Positions 17,888-27,800 of a stretch of DNA of 64,000 bases are shown piece after piece. Each line of letters begins with the position of its first letter. Position 1 is the stretch's first letter. The translations under genes were made by a program, and so were the position numbers. The stretch is from positions 1 through 64,000 of the forward strand of contig JBCBWU010000009.1 of the NCBI GenBank assembly GCA_039816955.1, given 5' to 3'. This stretch comes from Lewinella sp039816955 (GTDB taxonomy: Bacteria > Bacteroidota > Bacteroidia > Chitinophagales > Saprospiraceae). Under the pieces are notes generated by a model. That model worked only from the letters and a program-made list of their open reading frames with translations. It was not told the DNA's origin and made no database searches.

Positions 17888-18268
17888 CTACTCATAGCAG
17901 CTTGGTACACTTAAGGGATTACATGATAGAAAAGGGTGTGCTAGGGAGTGGATAAGATGATAGCGATGCAGCGCGAAGTGACAAGCGCAACTGATAAATT
18001 GTTTACGAATAGGATCGTTGGTATTTACACCTGATACAAACCACAAGTCTCCATGAGTTGTGAAAGCATAAACATCAATGCCTTTAAACAGCGTCATGAG
18101 GTAGTCAATCAACTTGATCATGTCCAAGGACTTGGCCCTAAGCAGTTCGTTGGCCTCACCTAAACGCTCAAAAGTCTCCTTAAAGGTCGGAGAAGATTGA
18201 TCAGCACATCTGATAAATGCCATATAGAAATTTTGAGTTCCGTTATCATATTGTTGCGGTTTCCACAA
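17888..18268 (-). CDS. Hypothetical protein, possibly a remnant
   Basis: A 126-codon frame from ATG with protein-like stretches (FKETFERLGEANELLRAKSL, IDVYAFTTHGDLWFVSG) and no signal peptide or membrane segment. The last ~30 codons (HPFLSCNPLSVPSCYE) look like run-on sequence, so the frame may be truncated. A 37-codon frame on the + strand (17842-17955: MEERIEALFRLALKNATHSS) overlaps its end and may be another scrap. No family recognised. The neighbourhood is full of remnants, which lowers confidence that it is functional. Confidence 0.35.
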   Translation of the reverse strand: MWKPQQYDNGTQNFYMAFIRCADQSSPTFKETFERLGEANELLRAKSLDMIKLIDYLMTLFKGIDVYAFTTHGDLWFVSGVNTNDPIRKQFISCACHFALHRYHLIHSLAHPFLSCNPLSVPSCYE

Positions 18269-18348
18269 AGGTACGATTACCCCTTATTTCTCTGTCCTGT
18301 GAATCTTTCGCAACAGCCGAATTGACGCAGTTTGTTATTATTTTGGGG

Positions 18349-18389
18349 TTTATACGCAAGGGCTTGCGTATAAATTACCGTTGGCGTTA
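18349..18389. repeat. Left boundary of a cassette-like unit
   Basis: A perfect 12-bp stem TTTATACGCAAG/CTTGCGTATAAA with a GG loop (18349-18374) is followed at once by TTACCGTTGGCGTTAATT. The second part is an imperfect inverse of ACTACCGCTAACATT after the end of the gene (19366-19380). Such inverted GTTRGCG/CGCTAAC boundaries recall integron attC-type sites, but a full attC fold was not demonstrated. Confidence 0.4.
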
Positions 18390-18422
18390 ATTGAAAATAA
18401 AAATCCCATAAAGTTTATCGAA

Positions 18423-19361
18423 ATGAAAGAAACTTGGAATTATAATTTAATGGGTTTGTTGCAACAGGCAAAATCTGGCGATTCAAATAAGCTAATTGAT
18501 TTTTTAAATAAATTTCCAACTCTTGCAATTGCAAATGACGACTATACAGTTTTAGTCGTATTAAGACATTTTAATGTTCACTATTGGGGCGAGAATAATA
18601 GAATGGTTACAAATGTACATCCTGAGACTGAAGATTTTCATTGGGGTATAGTATTAGTAACTGCTAATGATGATGGTTCGGGAAGTAGTAGCAATATTTG
18701 TTTACCTAATAATCGAAATTATATAGGGTTAAAAATTAATGGAAAAGAGATTGAAATTTTATCGGAAGATAATCAGGTAGTAAAAACTAATGTAATGGAA
18801 CTTTTTCGTAAACTTCGATTTTTTCTCGAGTTTAAAGAAGAGGATTTAGAAATAGCTTTTAATAGTTTATGTAATGAAAAGTACCCAAAGAAAAAAGTAA
18901 GGAAGCCTAAAGTAAAAGACAGAGTTATCAAAGTTCAATCGATTGGAGAATTAAAGTACAACGAAGAATTGGAATGGTATGAAGGAGAGGTAGAAATTAA
19001 TAATGTTTTAGCTGGGTTAAGTATAAACTATACAACTCCGAAGAAATTTGAAAAACTCATCTCATTTGTAACCACCCAATTCAAAAATAGATTTTATGAT
19101 AAGATACTTCTGGAAATGGAAGGAGAAATGATTGCACTAAAAAATGATACATGGCTTGGAGAAAATGAAGAGACAGGAGAAGAAGAATTACCCATTACAG
19201 CTAAGGAATTTAGAATAAGAATTTCAATAGAATCTATCGTCTTTCGTGAAGATGGCTCTTCAACAATCTATTGTAATGATGGTGATGTTTTTTGGGGACA
19301 CTTAATAGAAATAAACATTGATAAAAAAGGAAATTATAAGAATTCTAATTTAGTAGGATAA
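18423..19361 (+). CDS. DUF2262-like protein in a cassette-like, AT-rich unit
   Basis: 312 residues from ATG 18423 (MKETWNYNLMGLLQQAKSGD); the frame is open 14 codons further up but that part overlaps the boundary repeat. No signal peptide, so cytosolic. The N-terminal half is unknown (NDDYTVLVVLRHFNVHYWGE). The C-terminal half (~180-312) resembles DUF2262: GELKYNEELEWYEGEVEINN, then ITAKEFRIRISIESIVFRED and the closing CNDGDVFWGHLIEI. Members of that family often sit near toxins or in mobile contexts, with unknown activity. The gene is much richer in A/T than its neighbours and is framed by inverted boundary motifs, suggesting transfer. Confidence 0.65.
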   Translation: MKETWNYNLMGLLQQAKSGDSNKLIDFLNKFPTLAIANDDYTVLVVLRHFNVHYWGENNRMVTNVHPETEDFHWGIVLVTANDDGSGSSSNICLPNNRNYIGLKINGKEIEILSEDNQVVKTNVMELFRKLRFFLEFKEEDLEIAFNSLCNEKYPKKKVRKPKVKDRVIKVQSIGELKYNEELEWYEGEVEINNVLAGLSINYTTPKKFEKLISFVTTQFKNRFYDKILLEMEGEMIALKNDTWLGENEETGEEELPITAKEFRIRISIESIVFREDGSSTIYCNDGDVFWGHLIEINIDKKGNYKNSNLVG

Positions 19362-19365
19362 AAAA

Positions 19366-19440
19366 ACTACCGCTAACATTGTGTAAAACGGCAATATGGG
19401 CTATGCGCCCATGTACGCTTCCCAATAAGCGCAACCGCAA
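19366..19440. repeat. Right boundary of the cassette-like unit
   Basis: ACTACCGCTAACATT begins 4 bp after the stop codon. It is followed by the hairpin ATGGGC-TATGC-GCCCAT (19394-19412) and the stem GCTT/AAGC. Its reverse complement resembles the left-boundary motif (GTTAGCGGTAGTT against GTTGGCGTTAATT). Confidence 0.4.
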
Positions 19441-19490
19441 TTTAGTAGAAAAGAGTTTCTATCTTTCCTAACGTTTAAAATCGCGATGAG

Positions 19491-19778
19491 ATGCGAAAAA
19501 GTAAATTCAGTAAAAAGCAACGGCTAGAGATTTTGGCCAAATGGGACACTGGCAGTTCTGTAGATGAACTGCGCCGAGCGTACTAGGTCAGTGCTGCAAC
19601 GCTCTATAATTGGAAAAAAGATAAAGTCACGCAGGAGGATGATACGCTGCGTGAGCTTAAACAGTTGCAAGCGGAGAATGCTCGCCTGAAAAAGATGTAT
19701 GCGAATTTGAGCATGGATCACGAGATTCTCCAGGAGGGCTACGAGATGCTAAAAAAGTGGCAAGCTCAGACCCCATAA
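19491..19778 (+). pseudogene. IS3-family transposase OrfA remnant
   Basis: The frame reads MRKSKFSKKQRLEILAKW and then the helix-turn-helix, which is broken by TAG at 19584-19586. It resumes with VSAATLYNWKKDK and the leucine-zipper-like coiled coil ENARLKKMYANLSMDHEIL and EMLKKWQAQTP. That is the layout of IS3-type OrfA (HTH_Tnp_1). OrfB (DDE integrase) is missing and no terminal inverted repeats were identified. It is a dead fragment that marks past insertion activity next to the TIR-NUC1 gene. Confidence 0.75.
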
Positions 19779-19850
19779 AAACCTGGGCTATCAATCGCCA
19801 ATGAACCACGAAAAAGCAAACGAGAATTTCTACTATTCCGTGGTTGCTGC

Positions 19851-20003
19851 TTAGGGGAAGCGTACCCTGGCTACTACTGCTTCATGCTCTACCTGGAGAA
19901 GCAAGATGGTATCATGGTCTTTGCCGGCAACCGCGCAGAGATAGAGGTAGACGACACGGGCTACTTCTTGAACAAAGTGATTGAGGTACTGGCACAGCAG
20001 TAG
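19851..20003 (+). pseudogene. Tail of a serine hydrolase (beta-lactamase-like), remnant
   Basis: An open stretch LGEAYPGYYCFMLYLEKQDG, IMVFAGNRAEIEVDDTGYF, LNKVIEVLAQQ, then TAG, reads like the last strand pair and C-terminal helix of class C beta-lactamase-type serine hydrolases (G-x-Y-S-x-x-x-Y-x-P...G-I-x-V-x-x-N-R). No start or catalytic motifs lie upstream, where the IS remnant begins. The assignment rests on this short match only. Confidence 0.35.
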
Positions 20004-20024
20004 TGCTAGTTTCTCTTTGTTTAT

Positions 20025-20059
20025 GAGTTATCGGAGAACTCCAAGTTCTTCGATAACTC
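20025..20059. terminator. Hairpin terminator between convergent units
   Basis: GAGTTATCG and CGATAACTC (9 bp) enclose a second 6-bp stem AGAACT/AGTTCT with one mismatch between. It lies 20 bp beyond the stop of the minus-strand TIR-NUC1 gene. Confidence 0.65.
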
Positions 20060-20078
20060 TCATTGCCACCAAATTTGA

Positions 20079-21239
20079 TTAAAGCCTAATCTCCGGTGCA
20101 GCGTGCAACTCCTTCATAAACCGCAATTCAGTAACTGCTTCGAGATCAGCTAAGGAAATGCGATAATCATCCAGCTGCTGAGTGGCTTCATCGGGCTTCA
20201 AGTTTTGATCTACTAAGAAGCAATCCACCATGAGTTTGTTGTGTTGATTGATGGTGAAAATGACTTTCCAAAAGGCTTGCGGAATCAAGAAAGTCTTAAT
20301 TGCAATGATACCTTCGGGAAGTTCAACCTCGTCTCTGAATGGCGGATCATCTACTCGGAATACGGGACCGCTAAAACCACTAATTTTCTTGTATTGTTTC
20401 GCAACAGATCTTTCGTGTTTTTCAATGAAAAACCAGCTGCCTATATTAACATTGGGTCGCTGCGGACTGACGTTCGTCCAGAAAAAGCTTTGCCGAGCGG
20501 CGATCGAGGCTGCCTTTTCATCACCCCACTGAACGGTATGTGGGGAAATCAAATGCCCCCGGTGATAATCACTCTTTCTTACTAGAGACATGTCCATTTG
20601 TAGCGTACTGGATAGTAAGGGATCAGGTACCCATCTGGCGCGCATCCTAAATAAGTGATCTCGCTTGTATTGAGTACCATCGCTGTTATAGGCGACGTAA
20701 TGAGCCATACGGCGACTGGGGTTCATGACTACGCTGAAGTGCTGGTAAGGAAAAACAGCTACTGGGCCAGTCACTCCTGGGTATCCAACCTCTAATTTTT
20801 CCGATAGGAAATTGGTTTGATAACCAGGGCGAATTACATCAATTCTTGATGGCGGCACAAGCTTGCTCAGTCTCCGCAGGAGGCTCGCTATTTCACTGAT
20901 GTCACTTCTGCCACTCCAACGGCTTAGATCAAGGGCCTGATACGCTGCATATTTTTCAGGGAGGGAATCGTCTCCCAGCGTAACTTGTACAAAGCCATTC
21001 TTACTGATCCCAATATCAGCTTCCTTATGTACCCATTTGCTGTTTTTGGAGTTCGGTGTCCAAACTACAAATACCGCTTTGGTTTGCATTAAAGCCTGTT
21101 CCAGCGCTCGTTCCCATTTTATTCCGGGATCTATATCTCGGTCCCACCAGACGTCCCAACCTTCGTTTTCAAGAAGGTTGATAATGGGGCGTACGCTTTC
21201 GCGGTCCTCGTGGGCGTAGCTGAGCAAAATGTCAGGCAT
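20079..21239 (-). CDS. TIR-NUC1 fusion (TIR domain + DNA/RNA nonspecific endonuclease)
   Basis: A 386-residue cytosolic protein with no signal peptide. Residues 1-125 are a bacterial TIR domain: ILLSYAHEDRESV, WDVWWDRDIDPG, then VVWTPNSKNSKWVHKEADIG. Glu73 sits at the position of the catalytic Glu of NAD-cleaving TIRs. A short linker leads to a beta-beta-alpha-metal NUC1/EndoG-type nuclease (~150-380): YHRGHLISP with general-base His229 (the usual DRGH Asp is His226), FFWTNVSPQRPNVNIGSW with the metal-ligand Asn ~265, and Glu273. Both halves look intact. In defence systems TIRs either make signals or deplete NAD, and NUC1-type nucleases are killing effectors, so an abortive-infection role is a fair inference. 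No sensor or cyclase gene is adjacent. It diverges from the esterase gene. Confidence 0.9.
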   Translation of the reverse strand: MPDILLSYAHEDRESVRPIINLLENEGWDVWWDRDIDPGIKWERALEQALMQTKAVFVVWTPNSKNSKWVHKEADIGISKNGFVQVTLGDDSLPEKYAAYQALDLSRWSGRSDISEIASLLRRLSKLVPPSRIDVIRPGYQTNFLSEKLEVGYPGVTGPVAVFPYQHFSVVMNPSRRMAHYVAYNSDGTQYKRDHLFRMRARWVPDPLLSSTLQMDMSLVRKSDYHRGHLISPHTVQWGDEKAASIAARQSFFWTNVSPQRPNVNIGSWFFIEKHERSVAKQYKKISGFSGPVFRVDDPPFRDEVELPEGIIAIKTFLIPQAFWKVIFTINQHNKLMVDCFLVDQNLKPDEATQQLDDYRISLADLEAVTELRFMKELHAAPEIRL

Positions 21240-21439
21240 GGACAGGGTTTTAGTTGGTCAATATAGGAAGTATTTGAACTAATCGCTTCTCTATATTACC
21301 AATGCTGCTAACTTCTGCGTCACTCAAAAATCACCGTCCTCATTGGGTTCTGGTATCGCTGTTATTTCGTTCGTCAATATTTATTCTCCTTATCTTCGGC
21401 TGCTGAGTAAATATTTGATCATTAGTAAGCTTTTATCAG

Positions 21440-22588
21440 ATGAATAGACTTCTACTTTCTTTCCTTACCATTTTTGCTTTTTGTCTAATGCTTGTGCCAA
21501 ACAGCTACGGGCAGCAGATTATCAATTCCAGCATTCAGTTTGATGACTTGGAGCGAACGTATTTGCTCTATGTACCTCCTTCCTACACGGGCGATGAGTC
21601 GGTACCGCTAGTACTCAACTTTCACGGTTACACTTCCAACTCGGGGGAACAGTTCTTCTACAGCGATTTTCGCGCAGTGGCGGATTTGAATAACTTCTTA
21701 GTAGTACATCCGCAAGGAACCCAGGATAGTGAGGGCAATACCCATTGGAATGTGGGCTGGGGCGGAAGCACGGTGGATGACGTAGGTTTTACCGCTGCCT
21801 TGATTGATAGCCTTGCGGCGGAATACAATATCAACCCCGAACGTATTTACAGCACGGGGATGTCAAATGGCGGCTTCATGAGCTACCAACTGGCTTGTGA
21901 GTTGAGCGATCGTATCGCCGCTATTGCCTCTGTGACGGGAACTATGAACCTAGGGCAGCCCGCAGCCTGTAATGCCACGCGCCCCATTCCGGTAATGGAG
22001 GTTCATGGTACTGCCGACGATGTCGTGCCTTACGAAGGAGCCGGTATTTTTCTGGGCTCTGAACCCGTAATCGACTTTTGGGTGGAATTCAATAACTGCA
22101 ACGCTTCACCTACGGTAACGGACCTGCCTGATATCAACACCACTGATGGATCCACGGTAGAATGGCGGCAGTACGGTGATTGTGACAGCGGAGTAGGGGT
22201 AGAACTTTACAAGATTTTTGAAGGTGGACACACCTGGCCGGGTTCGCCCATCAATTTTGCGGGTACCAACTACGACATGAACGCCACCGAAGAGATTTGG
22301 CGTTTCTTCTCCCAATACGATATCAACGGAGAGATTATGGTTACGGATACCGACGAGGTACCTACTGCATCAGTCATCAAGCTCTTTCCTAATCCAACTG
22401 CCGACTGGCTACGGGTAAGTGTGTCAGAAGTGTTTAGTGGTAATTACCATATTCAAAATACCCTCGGCCAAATTGTGCGCACTGGCCAGGTTTCCGCAAG
22501 CACATTTGATATTCAGGTGAGTGACCTTCCCAATGGCATTTATGTGCTAGCAATTGACGGTGGCGCTTACGAGTTTGTCAAATATTGA
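21440..22588 (+). CDS. Secreted CE1/LpqC-type esterase with T9SS tail
   Basis: 382 residues. Signal peptide MNRLLLSFLTIFAFCLMLVP...YGQ. The alpha/beta-hydrolase domain (~30-290) is of the PHB-depolymerase / feruloyl-esterase (LpqC) kind: oxyanion stretch VLNFHGYTSN, nucleophile Ser142 in GMSNGG, acid Asp in HGTADDVVPY, and His in GGHTWPG. Residues ~310-382 are a T9SS type A sorting domain (KLFPNPTADWLRVSV, LPNGIYVLAIDGG). It probably de-esterifies plant or algal polysaccharides or polyesters outside the cell. The next gene starts 70 bp downstream on the same strand, so the two may be co-transcribed. Confidence 0.9.
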   Translation: MNRLLLSFLTIFAFCLMLVPNSYGQQIINSSIQFDDLERTYLLYVPPSYTGDESVPLVLNFHGYTSNSGEQFFYSDFRAVADLNNFLVVHPQGTQDSEGNTHWNVGWGGSTVDDVGFTAALIDSLAAEYNINPERIYSTGMSNGGFMSYQLACELSDRIAAIASVTGTMNLGQPAACNATRPIPVMEVHGTADDVVPYEGAGIFLGSEPVIDFWVEFNNCNASPTVTDLPDINTTDGSTVEWRQYGDCDSGVGVELYKIFEGGHTWPGSPINFAGTNYDMNATEEIWRFFSQYDINGEIMVTDTDEVPTASVIKLFPNPTADWLRVSVSEVFSGNYHIQNTLGQIVRTGQVSASTFDIQVSDLPNGIYVLAIDGGAYEFVKY

Positions 22589-22608
22589 TGGCCTAGCCAT
22601 AGGTGGTT

Positions 22609-22649
22609 ACAGGCTTGGTTCACATCATTAGCATAAGAACCAAGCCTGT
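22609..22649 (+). promoter_or_regulatory. Strong hairpin just upstream of the erythromycin-esterase-like gene
   Basis: A perfect 13-bp stem ACAGGCTTGGTTC/GAACCAAGCCTGT with a 15-nt loop ends 9 bp before the ATG of the next gene. There is no T-run after it. It could terminate transcription of the esterase gene or, if transcription runs through, cover the translation start of the downstream gene. Confidence 0.6.
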
Positions 22650-22658
22650 CACTGCCTT

Positions 22659-24530
22659 ATGTATTGTTTTAGCCGCATTCACTCCTTTTCCATCTTTGTA
22701 GTCTTAGTACTAAGCGTTTTGAACTTATCTACCGTTCAAGCGCAGCAATTCCTTAATCTGGATTTTGAAAAATCAAGTGCAGAAGGCCTGGCTCGTCCCT
22801 GGGGCTGGAACATACTCGCTTTCTCTCCTAATGTAAGTTGTCAAGCCGATACCAGCGTTTTCAAAAATGGCCAACGTAGCTTACGCTTAGAGAACAGCGA
22901 ACAGGCAGATGATTACGCTTTCGAATATGCTTTTTCAATAGAACCCAGCCAGTTGCTAGTCCGTAGCATAGCTATTAGTGGATGGGCCAAGACCTCCGGT
23001 TTTAGTGGTGAAGTAGGGCTGAAACTACAGACGATTGGCCGGCGTGGAGATGATTTCGATATTCTTCAGGAAGTAGTAATTGTTCTTGATTCCTCCTCAG
23101 ACTGGCAACTGTTTTCGCATGTAGGATTTGATCTGGGCAGTGAGCTCCACACCTTGCGATTGACCATCTATTACCAGGGAACAGGGACTGTTTGGTTAGA
23201 TGACCTCCGATTAATGCTAGACGGCAAAGTTCTTCAGCGTGTTCCCGTCGCTCCAGCTTTTAGCGAAGAACAACAAGCTTGGTTGCAAGAGAATGCACAA
23301 CCATTCGAGACCACCCAACCAGTAGTAACACCTAAGCTTGAAACAGTTGATTTCAATGACTTAAAGCCTTTTGGGGGAGTAATTAAGAAGGCTAGGATTA
23401 TTGCACTAGGAGAAGCTACACATGGAACCAGCGAGTTCTTTAAGCTCAAACACCGTCTACTACAATATGGAATTAAGGAGTTGGGCGTACGGACGTTTAT
23501 TCTCGAGGATAACCAGTTGCCTGTTGAACGTATTAATCGTTATGTGTTGTGGGGTGAGGGTAGCGCACGTAGTAGCATCCGTGGATTATTTGCAGTCTGG
23601 AATACCCAGGAGATGCTGGAAATGATAGAATGGATCAGGGCTTACAATAAAGCTCACCCTGATGATCCGGTTACGTTCATGGGCATGGATGTGCAAAATC
23701 CTCAGCCAGCACTGGAGCAGCTGCAACAAGCACTCTTAGAAAGAGATGTTGAGTTAGCGCACTTAACCGACAGCTTGCTTGCTGACTTTACCGAAAACTG
23801 GCGGACGAGTTTTTTCAAGAGTGATGAAGAATTGCAGACTTGGATCAATCAAGCCGAGCTTGCTTTCCAAAATGTAAGTTCCGCAACTAGCCGCTGGATG
23901 GAAGATGCTTCAGCAACAGCAGATAGCACCGCCATTTTATGGATAGAGCAGCACGCCCGCTTGATATGGCAATGTACTCGATCCATGGCTACGGGCGCCT
24001 TCGAAGGGCGCGATCAAGCGATGGCAGAAAATGTGAATTGGATTATAGAACATTTTTCCAACGGCTCACCAGTTGTCGTCTGGGCGCACGATACACATGT
24101 GAGTAGGGGAGAAGCCACGCGGCCAGAGGATAACTATTTCCTTGGAGCCTCGATGGGGAGCCACTTAGCCCGTCAGTACGGTGATGCGTATCGTGCTTTT
24201 GGTTTGTCCACTTACCAAGGAACGTGCCGTGGAACTATCAGCTATAGTGACTTTACCCAAATTGCTTTCCCCTTGTACACCAGTCCAATTGGCAGCCTGG
24301 ATGAGGGTTTACACCAAATAAATGAGTCCTTAGCTCAGCCCAATTTATTCTTACCATTACGGTCGACCACTACCAACCCCTTGCCCAGGTGGTTAGGAGA
24401 GCCTCGCCCTGTCCGTTATGTAGGGTATGTTGCCGAAGATTTTGGCTTTGGTGGCCGGCATATCTTACCTCAGCAGTTTGATGGGGTATTCTTTGTGGAC
24501 CATACTACCGCTTCTACTAAGATTGAATAG
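22659..24530 (+). CDS. Secreted erythromycin-esterase-like protein
   Basis: 623 residues. Signal peptide MYCFSRIHSFSIFVVLVLSV...VQA. Residues ~27-190 form a beta-sandwich like carbohydrate-binding domains (LNLDFEKSS, WNILAFSPN, VWLDDLRLMLDG). Residues ~225-600 are an erythromycin-esterase (Ere/PF05139-type) domain: ALGEATHGTSEFFKLKHRLL with the metal/catalytic Glu and His near 252-255, FMGMDVQNP, then VVVWAHDTHVSRG with a second conserved His. Most family members are not macrolide esterases, and an export signal argues for another ester substrate. There is no T9SS tail. It follows the LpqC-type esterase gene. Confidence 0.85.
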   Translation: MYCFSRIHSFSIFVVLVLSVLNLSTVQAQQFLNLDFEKSSAEGLARPWGWNILAFSPNVSCQADTSVFKNGQRSLRLENSEQADDYAFEYAFSIEPSQLLVRSIAISGWAKTSGFSGEVGLKLQTIGRRGDDFDILQEVVIVLDSSSDWQLFSHVGFDLGSELHTLRLTIYYQGTGTVWLDDLRLMLDGKVLQRVPVAPAFSEEQQAWLQENAQPFETTQPVVTPKLETVDFNDLKPFGGVIKKARIIALGEATHGTSEFFKLKHRLLQYGIKELGVRTFILEDNQLPVERINRYVLWGEGSARSSIRGLFAVWNTQEMLEMIEWIRAYNKAHPDDPVTFMGMDVQNPQPALEQLQQALLERDVELAHLTDSLLADFTENWRTSFFKSDEELQTWINQAELAFQNVSSATSRWMEDASATADSTAILWIEQHARLIWQCTRSMATGAFEGRDQAMAENVNWIIEHFSNGSPVVVWAHDTHVSRGEATRPEDNYFLGASMGSHLARQYGDAYRAFGLSTYQGTCRGTISYSDFTQIAFPLYTSPIGSLDEGLHQINESLAQPNLFLPLRSTTTNPLPRWLGEPRPVRYVGYVAEDFGFGGRHILPQQFDGVFFVDHTTASTKIE

Positions 24531-24811
24531 TTGCCGATCCAGTTTTTAAGCTGATAATGATCACTGCGTGGCACTTTTGTCCACGTATCCACCACGCTGC
24601 TAAATGCTATTTGAGCTTCAAAACGATGCATTGCCAAATGTTGGCTCGCATGGTTCAAATAATGGATGATAGCGGTCAGATTGTTGTTTGCGCTTTCCTT
24701 TAAAGGCCTACCCGCCTACATTTGAAACATGAAACTACCGCTAAGGTGGTTTTTGTACTGAATTTATTGCGCTTTCATTACGGTAATTTAATGTAACCTA
24801 AAGACCAAAAT

Positions 24812-27800
24812 ATGACCGTGTTCTCTCGTTGGCTACCGCTGGTAGCCCTACTCACTATTGCCTGTTGCAATCTTGAGGTCTATGCTCAAGATTGGGAAGA
24901 AGTCTACTTTGAGGACTTTACCAACTCTAACTCTAACCTTACTAATGTTCCCAATTTTTCCCATTCAGGGGCTTCTTGGTCACCTGGTGGCGCCAGTGGC
25001 GCGCACAGTGACCGCTGTGCCAGGATTGTGTTGAACCAATCGTTTCACTATCTCGCGTTTGAGTTGAATTTTTCGACTGATTACGAATACTATGTATCTT
25101 TCAATGGAAAGAAGACCCACGGCTTTGCCAAGCAAGTGGAAATTGTACACAACAGTACACTGCCGGCCATAAATCAGCCACCCACCGGAACGCTTATTGG
25201 AAATGTAATCGACATTACCCAGACGGGACAGCCCTTTCCCGGGCAGGTTATAGACTCTGAAGTCTTCTCTGGCTTAAGCGGTAGCCATTATATTATTTTT
25301 CGAAAACCAGCTACCGCTAGTAACGGCCCAGCCCTAAACAAATTTCTATTTGACGATTTCAAGTTGTATCGTCGGTCCATTGGAGGAGCGTCGAATCCGG
25401 TGGTCAATATCTTGACTACCAACCAGACTGTAGACGAAGGGGCCACTACCTCTAATGAACTGACAATTGATGTGGTACCTACTGAGGCGGTTTCGGTAAG
25501 CCTAGGCTTAACCTCCTCGTCTAACACACATTTCAGTGGCTTCACCCCACAAACGATTACCTTTCCGGCCCTGCAAAGCGGCAATCAACCCTTTGACCTA
25601 ACACCAGCCGAAGTGCCTGGACTGGCCGCGGGTATTTATACTTATGTGTTCACGATTACACCGATTGGGACGAATGTGGATGTCGGCAGCTTCGATGATG
25701 TTACGATTAACGTCAATGTCGAGGAACCCACTTGTGATTTCGTACTATCACCCAACACCTCTACACCTATTTGTGATGATAACTTTACTCCTAATGACCC
25801 GACTGATGATACTTACACTTTTGATTTTCAGCTGATCCGTTCGGATGGGCAAGCTGGAACCTGGTCCGGCTTTTTCGGTTCGCAAACAATTGCGGGTACC
25901 TATGGTACAACTAGCTCCGTAGGCCCCTTCAATATCAGTGATGGTAATTTGTCCATTACGGTAACGGATGCGGTTAATCCAATTTGCACTGTATCTACTA
26001 CAGTCACGCCACCAAGCCCTTGTTCTAACGGTGATGGTGATGACGTAATCAATTTTGTACAAACCCAACAGACCATCATTGAAGGCGAAACCGCCGGACT
26101 CTGTTTACGCCTATGGCCAAATAATACTTTTACGGAAGATGTCTACGTAGACATTGAACTTTTAGATGACGAATCCCCCTATTTTTCAAATTTTGAAACC
26201 GAAACGGTGACTATACCGGCTGGGAGTAATGCCGTGGTTTGCCTGCCCGTTCCAAGCCGGGTAGAAGCCGGTGAAAGAGAAGAAGTGATGATTTATCGCT
26301 TCGCCATCACCAATCCGCGTTTAGCAGATGGTACCCTCGTTGCGCTGGGGCAAAATTCCGTACATACAGTCAAAGTAGTGGATGCTAGTTCTGCCCGCTT
26401 GTTATACCCAGGAGATATTGCCTTCATTGGTTTCGATAATTTCGTGGGCAACGAAACGGATCGCATTGTGCTAGCCAACATGGTACCCCTCAGCCCTGGT
26501 ACCCGCTTTTCGATAGTCAACGCCAATTACTGTAGCCTGAGTGAGACCTGGTTCGAAGTGGGCGATGTGAATCCACTGCAGATTTCGCAGGAAATCACCT
26601 ACAGTGGTGATGAAGACCTACCCGTGGGTAGTATCATTTGCCTTGACCTGCCGGGTGGTGGAACAGGCAGTGATCTGCTGGCCACTAATTTTCAAATCAA
26701 TGGTGTTTCCACCAGTGATTTCTCGGTACAAAACAGCGGCACTAATAGCGAACCAAATATCAACTTGAGTGCTACTCAGGCTAATAACTTATACCTCACT
26801 TCCGGAGACTGGGTTTTTGATGCTACCGCAACAACGCTACTTGGACGTTCCATCGCAATCCTGCAAGTAGGAGATACGGATAGCTGGTTAGCGAATAACT
26901 GTGTCGGAGGAACTCACCTTCCGGAGGATTTAGACTGTGTAGCAGGACCGGACTTTCCTGCGGAAGGTTCCTCTTACGGTTATTTTGATTGTAGTCAATA
27001 TGGGACCAACCTGAGTCGCTTGGATTACCTGATGTACGCTGCCAATGCCGCCAATTGGACGACTGGAGCGGGTACCACAATTCTGGACCTACCAGGCACA
27101 GCTTGTGACCCTGCTTGTAACATCACTACCGATAGCCTCTATTGGATGATTCCACCAACGGACTTGGTGATCAGTTGCCTCAATGACGGTAGTGGAATAC
27201 TTGACAACTGGTTACAAACCTACGGAAATGGTGTGCCGGTGACGACTTGTCCCGATGGTCAAATCACTGTTTTCAATGATTTTGATGGCTGGCCACCCAT
27301 CAACACCATTTGCGATGGCGACACCCTAGAGGTCATCTTCACAGCTGTAGACAACTGTGGCAACCGCGCAGACTGTGTTGGCCTGGTCATCATCCAAACG
27401 GATGAACGTGAAATTGAAATCTCGGTACAGCCGAGCAACTTGACCGTTGTGTGCACGGATATCGCCAGTATCAATATGGCGTACATGGACTGGATTGCGG
27501 ATTGGGGTGGGATGGAAGTGGATTTTACCTGTGGGTTGGAGCCAATTTGTGGGGTGGTAGGCAATGCAGTGCCCATTATCAATTGCGACTCACAGGAAGA
27601 CGTGATCTTTTTTGCGGTCGGCCTCTGTAATGACACCGTTTTTTCTGATCCGGTCAAATTCTCAATTATTGACAATGTACCACCCGTCATCACTACTGTT
27701 CCGACTCCCCTTATTGTGAGTTGTAATGATCCCGATCATAGTAGATACATCGACCAGTGGATCAGGAATGGAGGTAACGCGGAAGCCACAGATAACTGCC

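Noticed and set aside
19524..19721. 65-codon - strand frame
   Set aside because: Antisense of the IS3 OrfA remnant.
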